DNA from: an uncultured Burkholderiales bacterium
GTDB lineage: Bacteria; Pseudomonadota; Gammaproteobacteria; Burkholderiales; Burkholderiaceae_C
Length of the DNA stretch: 64,000 nt
Direction of reading: 5' to 3'
NCBI GenBank assembly: GCA_937927685.1
Contig: CALBSC010000073.1
Span: 1-64,000 of the forward strand
This document shows positions 34,888 through 43,502 of this stretch, in pieces. The notes under the pieces are model-generated. The model made no database searches. It worked only from the letters and a program-made list of their open reading frames with translations, and was not told the DNA's origin. Every line of letters starts with the position of its first letter. The first letter of the stretch is position 1. A program made the translations under genes and the position numbers.

Positions 34888-36183
34888 ATGTTGCACCATG
34901 TCATCCTGGGGGCAGGGCCTGCCGGCGTGATTGCGGCCGAGACCCTGCGCCGTCAGTCCCCGCACGACCGCATCACCCTGGTGGGTGATGAGCCTGAGCC
35001 ACCGTACTCGCGCATGGCGATTCCCTACCTGCTGATGGGCAACATTGGCGAGCCGGGCACGTACCTGCGGCGAGGGACGGAGCACTTCCAGCAACTGCGT
35101 ATCGAGCAAATTCAGGCCCGCGCCACCTCGGTGCAGGCGGCTGAGCATCGCGTGTTGCTGGACAACGGACAGACCCTCAGTTTTGACCGTCTGCTGATTG
35201 CCACGGGCTCCAAACCCGTGCAGCTACCGATACCCGGCATCGACAGTGCAGGCGTGCACACCTGCTGGACGCTGGAAGACGCCCGTGCCATCCAGCAACT
35301 CGCCCGCCCGGGCGCGCGCGTGTTGCAAATGGGCGCGGGCTTCATCGGTTGCATCATCATGGAGGCGTTGGCTTCCCGGGGTGTGGAATTGACCGTGGTG
35401 GAAATGGGTGACCGGATGGTGCCGCGCATGATGGGCCCGGTGGCTGGCGGCATGATCCGAGCCTGGTGCGAGCACAAGGGCGTGCATGTGCGCACCGGAG
35501 CGCGCGTGGAAGCCATCGTGCCGGGTGAAGTCGGACAACCCCTGTCGGTGCGCTTGTCCACCGGCGAGAAGATCGTGGCCGACTTGGTCATCAGCGCCAC
35601 CGGGGTGAAACCTGCCATGCAGTTCCTCCAGGATTCAGGCATCCGCTGTCTGCAGGGTGTTCTCACCGATGAACACTTGCAGACCTCTGTGCCGGGTGTG
35701 TACGCGGCGGGCGATTGTGCCGAAGCCTTCGACAAGGTGAGTGGCCGCACCATCGTGAGTGCCATTCAGCCCAACGCGGCCGAGCAGGCCCGCGTGGCCG
35801 CGCTCAACATGCTGGGGCAGACCACAGCACTCAAGGGCGTCACGCAGATCAACGTGCTCGACACCCTGGGACTCATCTCGACCAGCTTCGGCCAGTGGCA
35901 AGGTGTGCCCGGTGGCCAGCACGTCGAGTTGACCGACAAGGACGCCAGCGGACTGGGGCGCCACCTCAGTCTGCAGTTCGACGGTGACTTGATGGTGGGG
36001 TGCAACAGCGTGGGCTGGACCGACCATGTCGGCGTGATGCGGGGTCTGGTGGAAGGTCAGGTCCGGCTGGGTGACTGGAAAGACCGTTTGCTGGATGACC
36101 CGACCCAGTTGATGCAAGCCTACCTGGCCTGCGCACAAGGCCAGGGTCAGTGGAGCGGGGCGGCTGACACACGCCGTCGCTGA
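34888..36183 (+). CDS. aorC: FAD/NAD(P)-binding oxidoreductase subunit of the aldehyde oxidoreductase (AorC-like)
   Basis: 431 residues of the pyridine-nucleotide-disulfide oxidoreductase fold. It has an FAD dinucleotide-binding motif (VILGAGPAGVIAAETL), a second Rossmann motif (VLQMGAGFIGCIIMEAL), and the FAD-closing GVYAAGDCAEAFD. No redox-active CxxxxC is visible, as in NADH:acceptor flavoproteins. It likely links the AorAB module to NAD+ or NADH, as in the Aromatoleum enzyme, which can also reduce acids with H2. That assignment rests on synteny. Confidence 0.9.
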   Translation: MLHHVILGAGPAGVIAAETLRRQSPHDRITLVGDEPEPPYSRMAIPYLLMGNIGEPGTYLRRGTEHFQQLRIEQIQARATSVQAAEHRVLLDNGQTLSFDRLLIATGSKPVQLPIPGIDSAGVHTCWTLEDARAIQQLARPGARVLQMGAGFIGCIIMEALASRGVELTVVEMGDRMVPRMMGPVAGGMIRAWCEHKGVHVRTGARVEAIVPGEVGQPLSVRLSTGEKIVADLVISATGVKPAMQFLQDSGIRCLQGVLTDEHLQTSVPGVYAAGDCAEAFDKVSGRTIVSAIQPNAAEQARVAALNMLGQTTALKGVTQINVLDTLGLISTSFGQWQGVPGGQHVELTDKDASGLGRHLSLQFDGDLMVGCNSVGWTDHVGVMRGLVEGQVRLGDWKDRLLDDPTQLMQAYLACAQGQGQWSGAADTRRR

Positions 36184-36203
36184 ATGCCGCTATCCTTGGC
36201 CGC

Positions 36204-36458
36204 ATGCACATCACGCTCAAGCTTTTTGCCACCCTCACGGACTACCTGCCTGACGCGGCCCGTCGCGACAACCGTGTCGAACTGACGCTGGCCGAGGGCA
36301 CGACCGTGACGCAAGCGTACGCGCCGTTCGGCCTGCCGGACAAACTGGTGCACCTGGTGCTGGTCAATGGCCGCTACATTGCGCCCGAAGCGCGCGCCAG
36401 CCATGCGCTCGTGGAGGACGATGTGCTGGCGATCTGGCCCCCCATCGCCGGGGGGTGA
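36204..36458 (+). CDS. MoaD/ThiS-family sulfur-carrier protein of the aor operon
   Basis: 84 residues with a beta-grasp fold pattern and the essential C-terminal Gly-Gly (LAIWPPIAGG). After adenylation and thiocarboxylation, such proteins donate sulfur to the pyranopterin dithiolene. Operon-linked copies are typical for tungsten AORs and may be dedicated to the W-pterin. Starts 20 bases after aorC; no strong Shine-Dalgarno, so translation may depend on coupling. Confidence 0.9.
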   Translation: MHITLKLFATLTDYLPDAARRDNRVELTLAEGTTVTQAYAPFGLPDKLVHLVLVNGRYIAPEARASHALVEDDVLAIWPPIAGG

Positions 36459-36462
36459 ATTC

Positions 36463-36762
36463 ATGCAGTCGAGTTATCCCGCCCGTTTTGAGCGGGACAT
36501 GGGGTGCGCCGAGCAGGAGTGGCTGGGGTGGCTGCCGGCGGCGATGGGCGATGTCCTGTGGCAACGCGAGGTGGCCTGCGTCACGGCGGTGTTGTCGACC
36601 GGTCGTTTGATCATCTCGTGGCAGATCGCCGAACCGCGTGCCATTGCCTTGGTGCGCATTCCGCGGATGCTGGTGCGGTTTGTCTTTGATGACGTGCCGG
36701 ACGATGAGCGGCATCGGTTCATGAAGCGTTTTGACCTGTATATGCAGCGGGGTGGGGGCTGA
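36463..36762 (+). CDS. Unrecognised 99-residue protein at the end of the aor operon
   Basis: Begins 4 bases after the MoaD-like stop, so it is almost certainly co-translated. The sequence starts MQSSYPARFERDMGCAEQEW, contains a probable beta-rich middle (VSTGRLIISWQIAEPRAIAL), then IPRMLVRFVFDDVPDDERH, and ends FDLYMQRGGG. There is no signal peptide, membrane helix or Cys cluster (one Cys in MGCAEQEW, one in VACVTAV). The Gly-rich C-terminus next to a Gly-Gly-ending sulfur carrier is suggestive. A maturation or insertion role for the W-cofactor is a guess from position only. Confidence 0.8.
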   Translation: MQSSYPARFERDMGCAEQEWLGWLPAAMGDVLWQREVACVTAVLSTGRLIISWQIAEPRAIALVRIPRMLVRFVFDDVPDDERHRFMKRFDLYMQRGGG

Positions 36763-36798
36763 GCGGAATGCCCTGCCTGCCTGCCCACGGCAGCGCTC

Positions 36799-37884
36799 TC
36801 ACTTCGTAAAAAACCCCCGAAACACGGCAATCGCGTGGTCCACATCTTCCTGGCTGATGTCCAGGTGCGTCACCAGCCGCAACCGCGTGTTGCCATTGGC
36901 CAGCACCCCGTGCTGCTTCAAATGGGCTGACAGTTCTGCAGCGCGCTCCCGCGTGGGGCCGACCAGGTCCACAAATAGGATGTTCGTTTGCGGTGCCTCA
37001 AACTCGATGCCTGGCAAGCCCTGCAACCCGCGCGCCAGGCGTTGCATGCGTGCGTGGTCTTCGTACAACCGGTGCACGTGGTGGTCGAGGGCATGGGTGG
37101 CTGCTGCCGCCAGAAAACCGGCTTGCCGCATGCCGCCACCCACCATCTTGCGCCAGCGATGGGCCCTCGCAATGAAGTCACGCGAGCCGCATAACGCCGA
37201 TCCTGCCGGCGTGCCCAGCCCTTTGCTGAAGCAGACCGACACACTGTCAAAGCACAACGCAATCCGACGGGCCTCGGTCATGGGGTTGCTGCCCGTGGCG
37301 GCGGCCTGCGCCACGGCGGCGTTGAACAGGCGTGCACCGTCCAGGTGGGTGGTGAGGCCGCGCTGGTGTGCCAGCGTGCTGGCTTCCACCAGGTATTTCA
37401 TGGGCAGTACCTTGCCGCCCCAGGTGTTTTCCAGCGCCAGCATGCGGGTGCGGGCAAAGTGCGCATCATCGGGTTTGATGGCGGACTCGATGTCGGCGAG
37501 CGCAATGCTGCCATCCGCTTGTTGCAGGAGGGGTTGCGGCTGGACGCTGCCCAGCACGGCAGCGCCTCCCCCCTCCCAGCGGTAGGCATGCGCCATCTGT
37601 CCCACGATGAATTCGTCGCCACGCTCGCAATGCGCGACGATGCCACACAGATTGCTTTGGGTTCCGGTGGCCATGAAGAGCGCTGCCTCGAAGCCCAGCA
37701 GGTCGGCAATCTTGTCTTGCAGGGCATTGACGCTGGGATCGTCCCCGAACACATCGTCACCCACCTCGGCCTGCATCATGGCGTCGCGCATGGCGCGGGT
37801 CGGACGGGTCACGGTGTCGCTGCGCAAATCCACGCAGCGTGTGGGCGTCGAGGTGGCTGGAGTGGGCGAGGGAGAGGAGGTCAT
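36799..37884 (-). CDS. ltaE: Low-specificity L-threonine aldolase
   Basis: PLP enzyme splitting L-threonine or allo-threonine into glycine and acetaldehyde. 361 residues from ATG 37884; a GTG at 37893 is an alternative. Motifs: DLRSDTVTRPTRAMRDAM, EVGDDVFGDDPSVNALQDKI, THLDGARLFNAAVA (Asp contacting the pyridine N), and the Schiff-base Lys in SVCFSKGLGTPAGSALCG. It is convergent with the aor operon; its acetaldehyde product would be a natural AOR substrate. Confidence 0.95.
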   Translation of the reverse strand: MTSSPSPTPATSTPTRCVDLRSDTVTRPTRAMRDAMMQAEVGDDVFGDDPSVNALQDKIADLLGFEAALFMATGTQSNLCGIVAHCERGDEFIVGQMAHAYRWEGGGAAVLGSVQPQPLLQQADGSIALADIESAIKPDDAHFARTRMLALENTWGGKVLPMKYLVEASTLAHQRGLTTHLDGARLFNAAVAQAAATGSNPMTEARRIALCFDSVSVCFSKGLGTPAGSALCGSRDFIARAHRWRKMVGGGMRQAGFLAAAATHALDHHVHRLYEDHARMQRLARGLQGLPGIEFEAPQTNILFVDLVGPTRERAAELSAHLKQHGVLANGNTRLRLVTHLDISQEDVDHAIAVFRGFFTK

Positions 37885-37946
37885 GGCAGTCACCAGGTAG
37901 ACCCCCTAGGTTAACAACATCCTGGCCGCCATGCCATCATCGGGTC

Positions 37947-38357
37947 ATGACCAGAATGCGGGTGTTGCTGGATTCCATCGCCCTGATCGACGCCAGTGCG
38001 TGGGATCAGGTGGTGGTATCGGGCTCGCACGGTGGCGCCTCGGCCGCCCAGTTTGTGCTTGACCTGGGACTGGCCCCTGGACGTTGGCCCTTCATCGTGT
38101 TCTACAACGATGCGGGAGGGGGCAAGGACCGGGCCGGCATCGTGGCCCTGGACATGCTGGGCGCACAGGGAGTGGCGTGTGCCACCTATTCCCATGACTC
38201 AGCCCGCATCGGGGACGCGCAGGATGGGCTGGACCATGGTGTGGTGACCCACGCCAACGTGCAGGCCCAGGCGCTGGGGATCAGCCCGGGGGACACCGTC
38301 CACGAGGGGGCCGAGCGGTTGATGTCTCGGACCCGGTCAGCGCCGAGTCGTCCCTGA
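37947..38357 (+). CDS. Conserved protein of unknown function, Rossmann-like
   Basis: 136 residues. The visible pattern is QVVVSGSHGGASAAQFVLD, then FIVFYNDAGGGKDRAGI, VALDMLGAQGVACATYSHDS, and ARIGDAQDGLDHGVVTHAN. The Gly-rich SGSHGG loop and the NDAG-GKD-AGI motif look like a nucleotide- or phosphate-binding alpha/beta fold. I believe similar proteins exist widely in proteobacteria without an assigned function. Divergent from ltaE across 62 bases containing the GGTAGACCCCCTAG element. No function claimed. Confidence 0.75.
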   Translation: MTRMRVLLDSIALIDASAWDQVVVSGSHGGASAAQFVLDLGLAPGRWPFIVFYNDAGGGKDRAGIVALDMLGAQGVACATYSHDSARIGDAQDGLDHGVVTHANVQAQALGISPGDTVHEGAERLMSRTRSAPSRP

Positions 38358-38429
38358 ACCAGTCCTGAACCCGTGCTGAGACAGCCCTCATGGGGTGCCG
38401 GGCACGCGCATCAGGGGCACGAAGTGCCG

Positions 38430-38780
38430 TTACTCGATGCCCAGCAACTCGACGTCGAATTTCAGGGTGGCGTTGGGCGGAATCACACCACCGGCGCCGC
38501 GGGCGCCGTAGCCCAGATCGGCCGGGATGATCAGCGTGCGCTGTCCGCCCACCTTCATGCCCTGCACCCCTTCGTCCCAGCCGCGGATGACCATGCCTCC
38601 ACCCAGGGGGAATTCGAACGGATCGTTGCGGTCGCGGCTGGAGTCGAACTTGGCGCCTTGCTCGCCGTTGTCATACAGCCACCCGGTGTAGTGCACTTGC
38701 ACATAGCTGCCGGCGGTGGCAGTGTCGCCGCTGCCTTCGACAACGTCCAGGTACTGAAGGCCAGATTCGGTGGTGATCAT
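38430..38780 (-). CDS. FKBP-type peptidyl-prolyl cis-trans isomerase
   Basis: 116-residue single FKBP domain without a signal peptide, so cytosolic. Conserved active-site elements are VQVHYTGWLYDNG, KFDSSRDRNDPFEFPLG, VIRGWDEGVQGMKVGGQR, and YGARGAGGVIPPNATLKFDV. The ATG at 38780 gives MITTESGLQY; a TTG at 38801 is also in frame. Confidence 0.95.
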   Translation of the reverse strand: MITTESGLQYLDVVEGSGDTATAGSYVQVHYTGWLYDNGEQGAKFDSSRDRNDPFEFPLGGGMVIRGWDEGVQGMKVGGQRTLIIPADLGYGARGAGGVIPPNATLKFDVELLGIE

Positions 38781-38831
38781 GAGGGGGTTCCGTTTCAACA
38801 AATCAAATCAACGACGCAGTGTAGCAAGCGT

Positions 38832-40154
38832 TCAACGTCCAACCAGCGAGCGCAGGTCGATCGACAGGCCCATGGCCTGGTAGCCCAACCGGTTGGGGTG
38901 GAGCTTGTCACCGGGGCCACCCACGGTGGTGTCATGCACAAACTGCGGCTTCATGCCGCCCGTGTTGGGGTCGAGGATGGCCGGATCGAATTCCACCACA
39001 CCATCAAACACCCCCGAGCTGCGGATGAACTGGTTCAGGGCCTTGCGCTTCTCGTCCTGCCCGTCGAACCCGTGGGCAGGACTGGTGCTGCCCAGTGCCG
39101 AGACAACGGTGGCACCCAGTACCTGGATCGAGGGAATGAGTTGCCGCATGCGCGCCACACCGGTGCGCATGCCCGCGATGACCGCCTCAGCACTTGCGTT
39201 GCCGTTCTTGCTGAAGTCATTGGTGCCCTCGAGCCAGATCACTGTGCTCACGCCCGAGAGGCTCAGGATGTCCCGTTCCAGCCGCATCAACGCGGAAGGG
39301 CCGCCAGGAAAGGGTTGGGTCGGGCTGTACTGGGCCGGACCCACCACCTGATTGCCACCGATACCCGCGTTGAGCACCACGACTTTCTGGCCGTACTCCC
39401 TGTGCAGGCGACGCGACAGCACATCCGGCCAGCGATCGTCTCCATTCATCGTCGAGGCGGTGCCATCGGTGATCGAGTCGCCAAAGCCCACCACCACGCG
39501 CGTATCCGCCGGGGCCAGCATGTCCACCGCGTCCAGAAAGAACCACGAGGCGGTGGTGTAGGTGAAGGCGGACTCTTCCTCCCGGTGTCCTTGCGATCCC
39601 GTACCCGGTGCCGTGACATACGACGTGGTGAGGGCCTTGGCGTGCCAGGTCATCGGACCACTGGACTCGGGGACATGAAAGCTCACGGCCAGACGTCGAC
39701 CATCGAGCCAGGGCAGGGTGTCGGGACGAACGAAGGGCAATTCAACCGGATCGCTCCACACGGATTGGCCGGCGGGCACGCTCACCCGGCGCTGGCCGCC
39801 GAAACTCACGGGGCGGTTGGTCCCCTTCAACACTTCCGAGCTGCCTTGTTGAACGCCCACGTACACATCGGCAAAGGTGACGGCTTGTGTGCCCAGGGCG
39901 TTGGAGAGTCGGATGCGGGTCCGGGGTCCCCACAGATCGGGACGAACCATCAGTCGGAATGACTGGTCGCGCGCGCCGATGGCGGGTTGCGGGAACGCCC
40001 CGGTCATGAGCGGTTGCGCCGAGGGGTTCCCGACCGGATAGGGTCCCTGGACCGAACCGATCCAGCTGGTGACCCACTTCATGTCAGTGGCAGCCATCAC
40101 GATGGCGTGATGCCACAGGAGGAGGCCCAGCAACAGGCCCAGAATGCGTCGCAT
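38832..40154 (-). CDS. Secreted SGNH/GDSL hydrolase
   Basis: 440 residues with a signal peptide (RRILGLLLGLLLWHHAIVMAA), a N-terminal beta-rich domain of about 200 residues, then a GDSL esterase domain. Block I is VVGFGDSITDGTAS (nucleophile Ser), block II GIGGNQVV, block III GTNDFSKNG, and block V DKLHPNRLGY (Asp-His). The class hydrolyses esters of carbohydrates or lipids. The N-terminal extension is usual for this subfamily. Start at 40154, preceded by gaaagaat. Confidence 0.92.
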   Translation of the reverse strand: MRRILGLLLGLLLWHHAIVMAATDMKWVTSWIGSVQGPYPVGNPSAQPLMTGAFPQPAIGARDQSFRLMVRPDLWGPRTRIRLSNALGTQAVTFADVYVGVQQGSSEVLKGTNRPVSFGGQRRVSVPAGQSVWSDPVELPFVRPDTLPWLDGRRLAVSFHVPESSGPMTWHAKALTTSYVTAPGTGSQGHREEESAFTYTTASWFFLDAVDMLAPADTRVVVGFGDSITDGTASTMNGDDRWPDVLSRRLHREYGQKVVVLNAGIGGNQVVGPAQYSPTQPFPGGPSALMRLERDILSLSGVSTVIWLEGTNDFSKNGNASAEAVIAGMRTGVARMRQLIPSIQVLGATVVSALGSTSPAHGFDGQDEKRKALNQFIRSSGVFDGVVEFDPAILDPNTGGMKPQFVHDTTVGGPGDKLHPNRLGYQAMGLSIDLRSLVGR

Positions 40155-40438
40155 GAAAGATTCTTTCTGATCGGGATAAGCATGGTGAAACCGGGCAGGG
40201 GGACAAGCCATTTGACAAGATCATCCACACGCATTGTGAGGGCGATAGCTCCATCCGAATTGTCTCAAGCGCTACAACCCCCACCCCGGGCTGCCCGCGA
40301 TACCCTTGCATTGCGCACAACTACCAATGGCCGTCCGTCTTACAAACTGATATGGTTCGGGCGCTGATGGCCTGCCAGGTGGCAAGCTGCAATGGGTAGG
40401 GACAACGGCTTAACGATCAAGCCACGAGGAGAAAGACC

Positions 40439-41401
40439 ATGACGTTCTGGAATCGACTGCTGGCACCGGGGGTGCTGGGCGCATTGATGGTGGGCAGCGC
40501 GATGGCGCAAAATATTTCCATCGCCACGGGCGGCACGGGCGGTGTCTACTACCCCCTGGGGGGCGGCATGGCGGCCGTCTTGTCCAAGCACGTCTCCGGG
40601 TTGCAGGCCACGGCCGAAGTCACCGGTGGTTCGGTCGACAATCTCAAACTCATCGGGACGGGCAAGCCTTACCTCGGCATGGTCATGTCCGATGCGGCGC
40701 AAGACGCGCTCAGGGGCGTGGACAAATTCAATGGCAACAAGGTGCCGCTCAAAACCCTGATGGTGATGTACCCCAACCGCATGCATGTGGTGAGCATCGA
40801 AGGCAAGGGCGTGAGCAAGATGGCTGACCTCAAGGGCAAGCGCGTCTCCACGGGCGCACCGGGCAGCGCCACCGAGGTGATGGCATTTCGCCTGATCGAA
40901 GCCGCCGGCCTGGACAAGGACAAGGACATGAAGCGCGAGCGCCTGAGCGTGGCCGAGTCGGTCAACGCACTCAAGGACGGCAAGATCGACGCCTTCTTCT
41001 GGGTGGGCGGTCTCCCCACCGCCGCGGTGACGGACCTGGCCAACACCCCGGGGACCAAAATCAAGATGATTGACCATGCCGATGCGGTGGCGGCCATGAA
41101 CAAGAAGTACGGCAACCTCTACATCGAGGACGTGATCGACAAGAGCATCTACAAAGGCATGGAAGCCGACAACAAGCAGGCCACGGTGATGAACATCCTG
41201 GTCGCCCATGAAAACCTCGACGAAAAAACCGCCTACAACATTGTGAAGACGGTGTTCGAGAAGAAGGACGAACTGGTTGCCGTGCACAAGGAGGCGATCA
41301 ATTTCAGGCTTGACAGCCAGAAAGCCTCGGCCTCGCCCATTCCCTTCCACCCCGGCGCCATTCGCTACTACGCTGAGAAGGGCATCAAGATCGCCCCATG
41401 A
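40439..41401 (+). CDS. TAXI-family TRAP transporter substrate-binding protein
   Basis: 320 residues, signal peptide LLAPGVLGALMVGSAMA, then the TAXI signature ISIATGGTGGVYYPLGGGMA and TGGSVDNLKLIGTGK. DGKIDAFFWVGGLPTAAV is typical of the C-lobe. TAXI proteins bind amino acids or dicarboxylates such as glutamate or 2-oxoglutarate; the ligand is not predictable here. The Shine-Dalgarno gaggagaaag is strong. The 284-base gap upstream (40155-40438) shows no gene. The stop overlaps the permease start (ATGA). Confidence 0.95.
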   Translation: MTFWNRLLAPGVLGALMVGSAMAQNISIATGGTGGVYYPLGGGMAAVLSKHVSGLQATAEVTGGSVDNLKLIGTGKPYLGMVMSDAAQDALRGVDKFNGNKVPLKTLMVMYPNRMHVVSIEGKGVSKMADLKGKRVSTGAPGSATEVMAFRLIEAAGLDKDKDMKRERLSVAESVNALKDGKIDAFFWVGGLPTAAVTDLANTPGTKIKMIDHADAVAAMNKKYGNLYIEDVIDKSIYKGMEADNKQATVMNILVAHENLDEKTAYNIVKTVFEKKDELVAVHKEAINFRLDSQKASASPIPFHPGAIRYYAEKGIKIAP

Positions 41402-43434
41402 CCTCAGCGCAACCATCGGGTGCCTTGAGCGAGCACCAGGTCAGTCAGGCATCGCTCGCCAAGGCCGAAGAGTTCATTGAAGCCGAGGAGGGCGCGGCCA
41501 ACAAGTTCAAGGGCTGGATGGCCCTGGTGCTCACCCTCATGGCGGTGGGCATGTCGGTGTTCCACCTGTACACCGCCTATGCCATCGTGCCCACGCAGGT
41601 GCTGCGTCCGGTGCACGTGGGCATGGTGCTGTTCCTGTGCTTCCTGATGTTTCCCATCGCCACCCGGTTTCGCCACCGCATCATGTGGTGGGACTGGATG
41701 GCCGCAGCCCTGTCGGTGGCCGTGGTCTGGTACCTCATCCAGGGCGGTGACGATTTCACCGACCGCAACACCCTGCCCAACTCGCTGGATGTGTTTTTTG
41801 GCGTGTGTCTGATTGCGCTGGTGCTGGAGGGCATGCGCCGTACCAACGGTTGGGTGATGCCGGTCATCACGCTGGCGTTCATCGCTTACGCGCTGGCGGG
41901 TCCCCTGCTGCCGGCTCCCTGGACGCACAAGGGCTATGAGCTGGGTCGTCTGGTGGGTGTGTTGTACATGACGCTGGAAGGCATCTATGGCGTGGCGGTG
42001 GATGTGTCTGCCTCACTCATCATCCTGTTCACCATCTTCGGTGCGTTCCTCCAGTACTCCGGAGCGGGCAAGTTCTACATCGATTTTTCCTTTGCGGCGA
42101 TGGGCGGCAAGTCCTCCAGCGCAGGCCGCACGGTGGTGCTGTCCTCCTTTCTGCTGGGGGGGCCTTCGGGCTCGGGCGTGGCCACCACGGTGACCTTGGG
42201 GGCGGTGGCCTATCCCATGCTGGCCAAGGTAGGCTACGAGCGCAATGCTGCAGGCGGCTTGCTCTCAGCGGGTGGGCTGGGTGCCATCATCTCGCCGCCA
42301 GTGCTGGGCGCGGCTGCGTTCCTGATTGCCGAGTTCCTCAAGATTTCCTACCTGGACGTGCTGCTGATGGCCGTGATCCCCACGGTGCTGTTTTACCTGG
42401 CGCTGTTCCTGATGGTGGAGATTGACGCGCGCAAATACGGCATGCAAGACAGCGCCATCGAGGCCGTGGACACGGTGTGGAACCTCGCACGTCGCTACTG
42501 GTTCCACTTCCTGTCGCTGATCTCCATCGTGGCCTTCATGATGTGGGGCTTCTCGCCCGTGCTCTCGGTGTTCTGGGCCACGGTCGTGTCCCTGATCACC
42601 AGCCTGCTGCGCTCGGACACCGCCTTGATTCCCCGGGATGTGCTCTCGGCGTCGTCGTCGGGACTGGGGCATCGACTCATGTCCATGCCCTTGATGAAAG
42701 CCCTGGAAGCCGGCTCGGTGGGCATGCTCAATGTGGCCACCACGTGTGCGGGTGCGGGCATCATCGTGGGCGTGGTGACGCTCACCGGGCTGGGGCTGAA
42801 ATTCAGCACCATCGTGATCGACTACGCGGCGGGCTCGCTGCTGTTGACCGCTATATTTTCGGCCCTGGTGGTCTGGATCGTGGGTCTGGCGGTGCCGGTG
42901 ACGGCGTCTTACATCATCTGTGCCGTGATCGCAGCCCCTGCGTTGACCAAGCTCGGCGTGCCGGATTTTGCCGCCCACATGTTCATCTTTTATTACGCCG
43001 TGCTCTCCGAGGTCTCGCCTCCCACGGCCTTGTCGCCATTCGCGGCAGCAGCCATCACGGGCGGTGATCCGTACAAGACCACGCTGCAGTGCTGGAAGTA
43101 CACCGTGCCCGCTTTTTTGGTGCCGTTCATGTTTGTGCTGGACCCCAGCGGTCAGGGCCTCTTGCTGATGGGTTCGACCAAGGCATTGGCCACCGCCCCC
43201 TGGGGCTCGATCGCCCTCGTGACCTTGACGGCCGCCTTGGGCATTGCCGCCATCGCGGCGGGCTTTCAGGGCTGGGCCTGGCTCAAGACCACGACGCTGG
43301 AGCGCACCTTGCTGATCGTGGCCGGCTTTGCGCTGGTCTATCCCTCATCCTGGACTGATCTGGGCGGCTTGGCCATGGTGATCGTTGCCGTCGGTTCGCA
43401 GTGGTGGCGCATGCGGCAACCCGACACCGTTTGA
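41398..43434 (+). CDS. TRAP transporter fused permease (4TM + 12TM)
   Basis: 678 residues, the fused QM type that always partners TAXI receptors. The N-terminal small-subunit part (helices between about residues 35 and 150) is followed by the large permease: SGAGKFYIDFSFAAMGGKSS, LLGGPSGSGVATTVTLGAVA, GGLGAIISPPVLGAAAFLIA, and a late LSEVSPPTALSPFAAAAITG. Four-base overlap with the TAXI gene. Together they form a complete Na+-dependent importer. Confidence 0.95.
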   Translation: MTSAQPSGALSEHQVSQASLAKAEEFIEAEEGAANKFKGWMALVLTLMAVGMSVFHLYTAYAIVPTQVLRPVHVGMVLFLCFLMFPIATRFRHRIMWWDWMAAALSVAVVWYLIQGGDDFTDRNTLPNSLDVFFGVCLIALVLEGMRRTNGWVMPVITLAFIAYALAGPLLPAPWTHKGYELGRLVGVLYMTLEGIYGVAVDVSASLIILFTIFGAFLQYSGAGKFYIDFSFAAMGGKSSSAGRTVVLSSFLLGGPSGSGVATTVTLGAVAYPMLAKVGYERNAAGGLLSAGGLGAIISPPVLGAAAFLIAEFLKISYLDVLLMAVIPTVLFYLALFLMVEIDARKYGMQDSAIEAVDTVWNLARRYWFHFLSLISIVAFMMWGFSPVLSVFWATVVSLITSLLRSDTALIPRDVLSASSSGLGHRLMSMPLMKALEAGSVGMLNVATTCAGAGIIVGVVTLTGLGLKFSTIVIDYAAGSLLLTAIFSALVVWIVGLAVPVTASYIICAVIAAPALTKLGVPDFAAHMFIFYYAVLSEVSPPTALSPFAAAAITGGDPYKTTLQCWKYTVPAFLVPFMFVLDPSGQGLLLMGSTKALATAPWGSIALVTLTAALGIAAIAAGFQGWAWLKTTTLERTLLIVAGFALVYPSSWTDLGGLAMVIVAVGSQWWRMRQPDTV

Positions 43435-43502
43435 CGGCGGGGACATGAAGCGGTCCCGTGGTTGCGGGCGGCCGCTTCGGGCCGGCGGGGCAGGCCTGTG
43501 CG

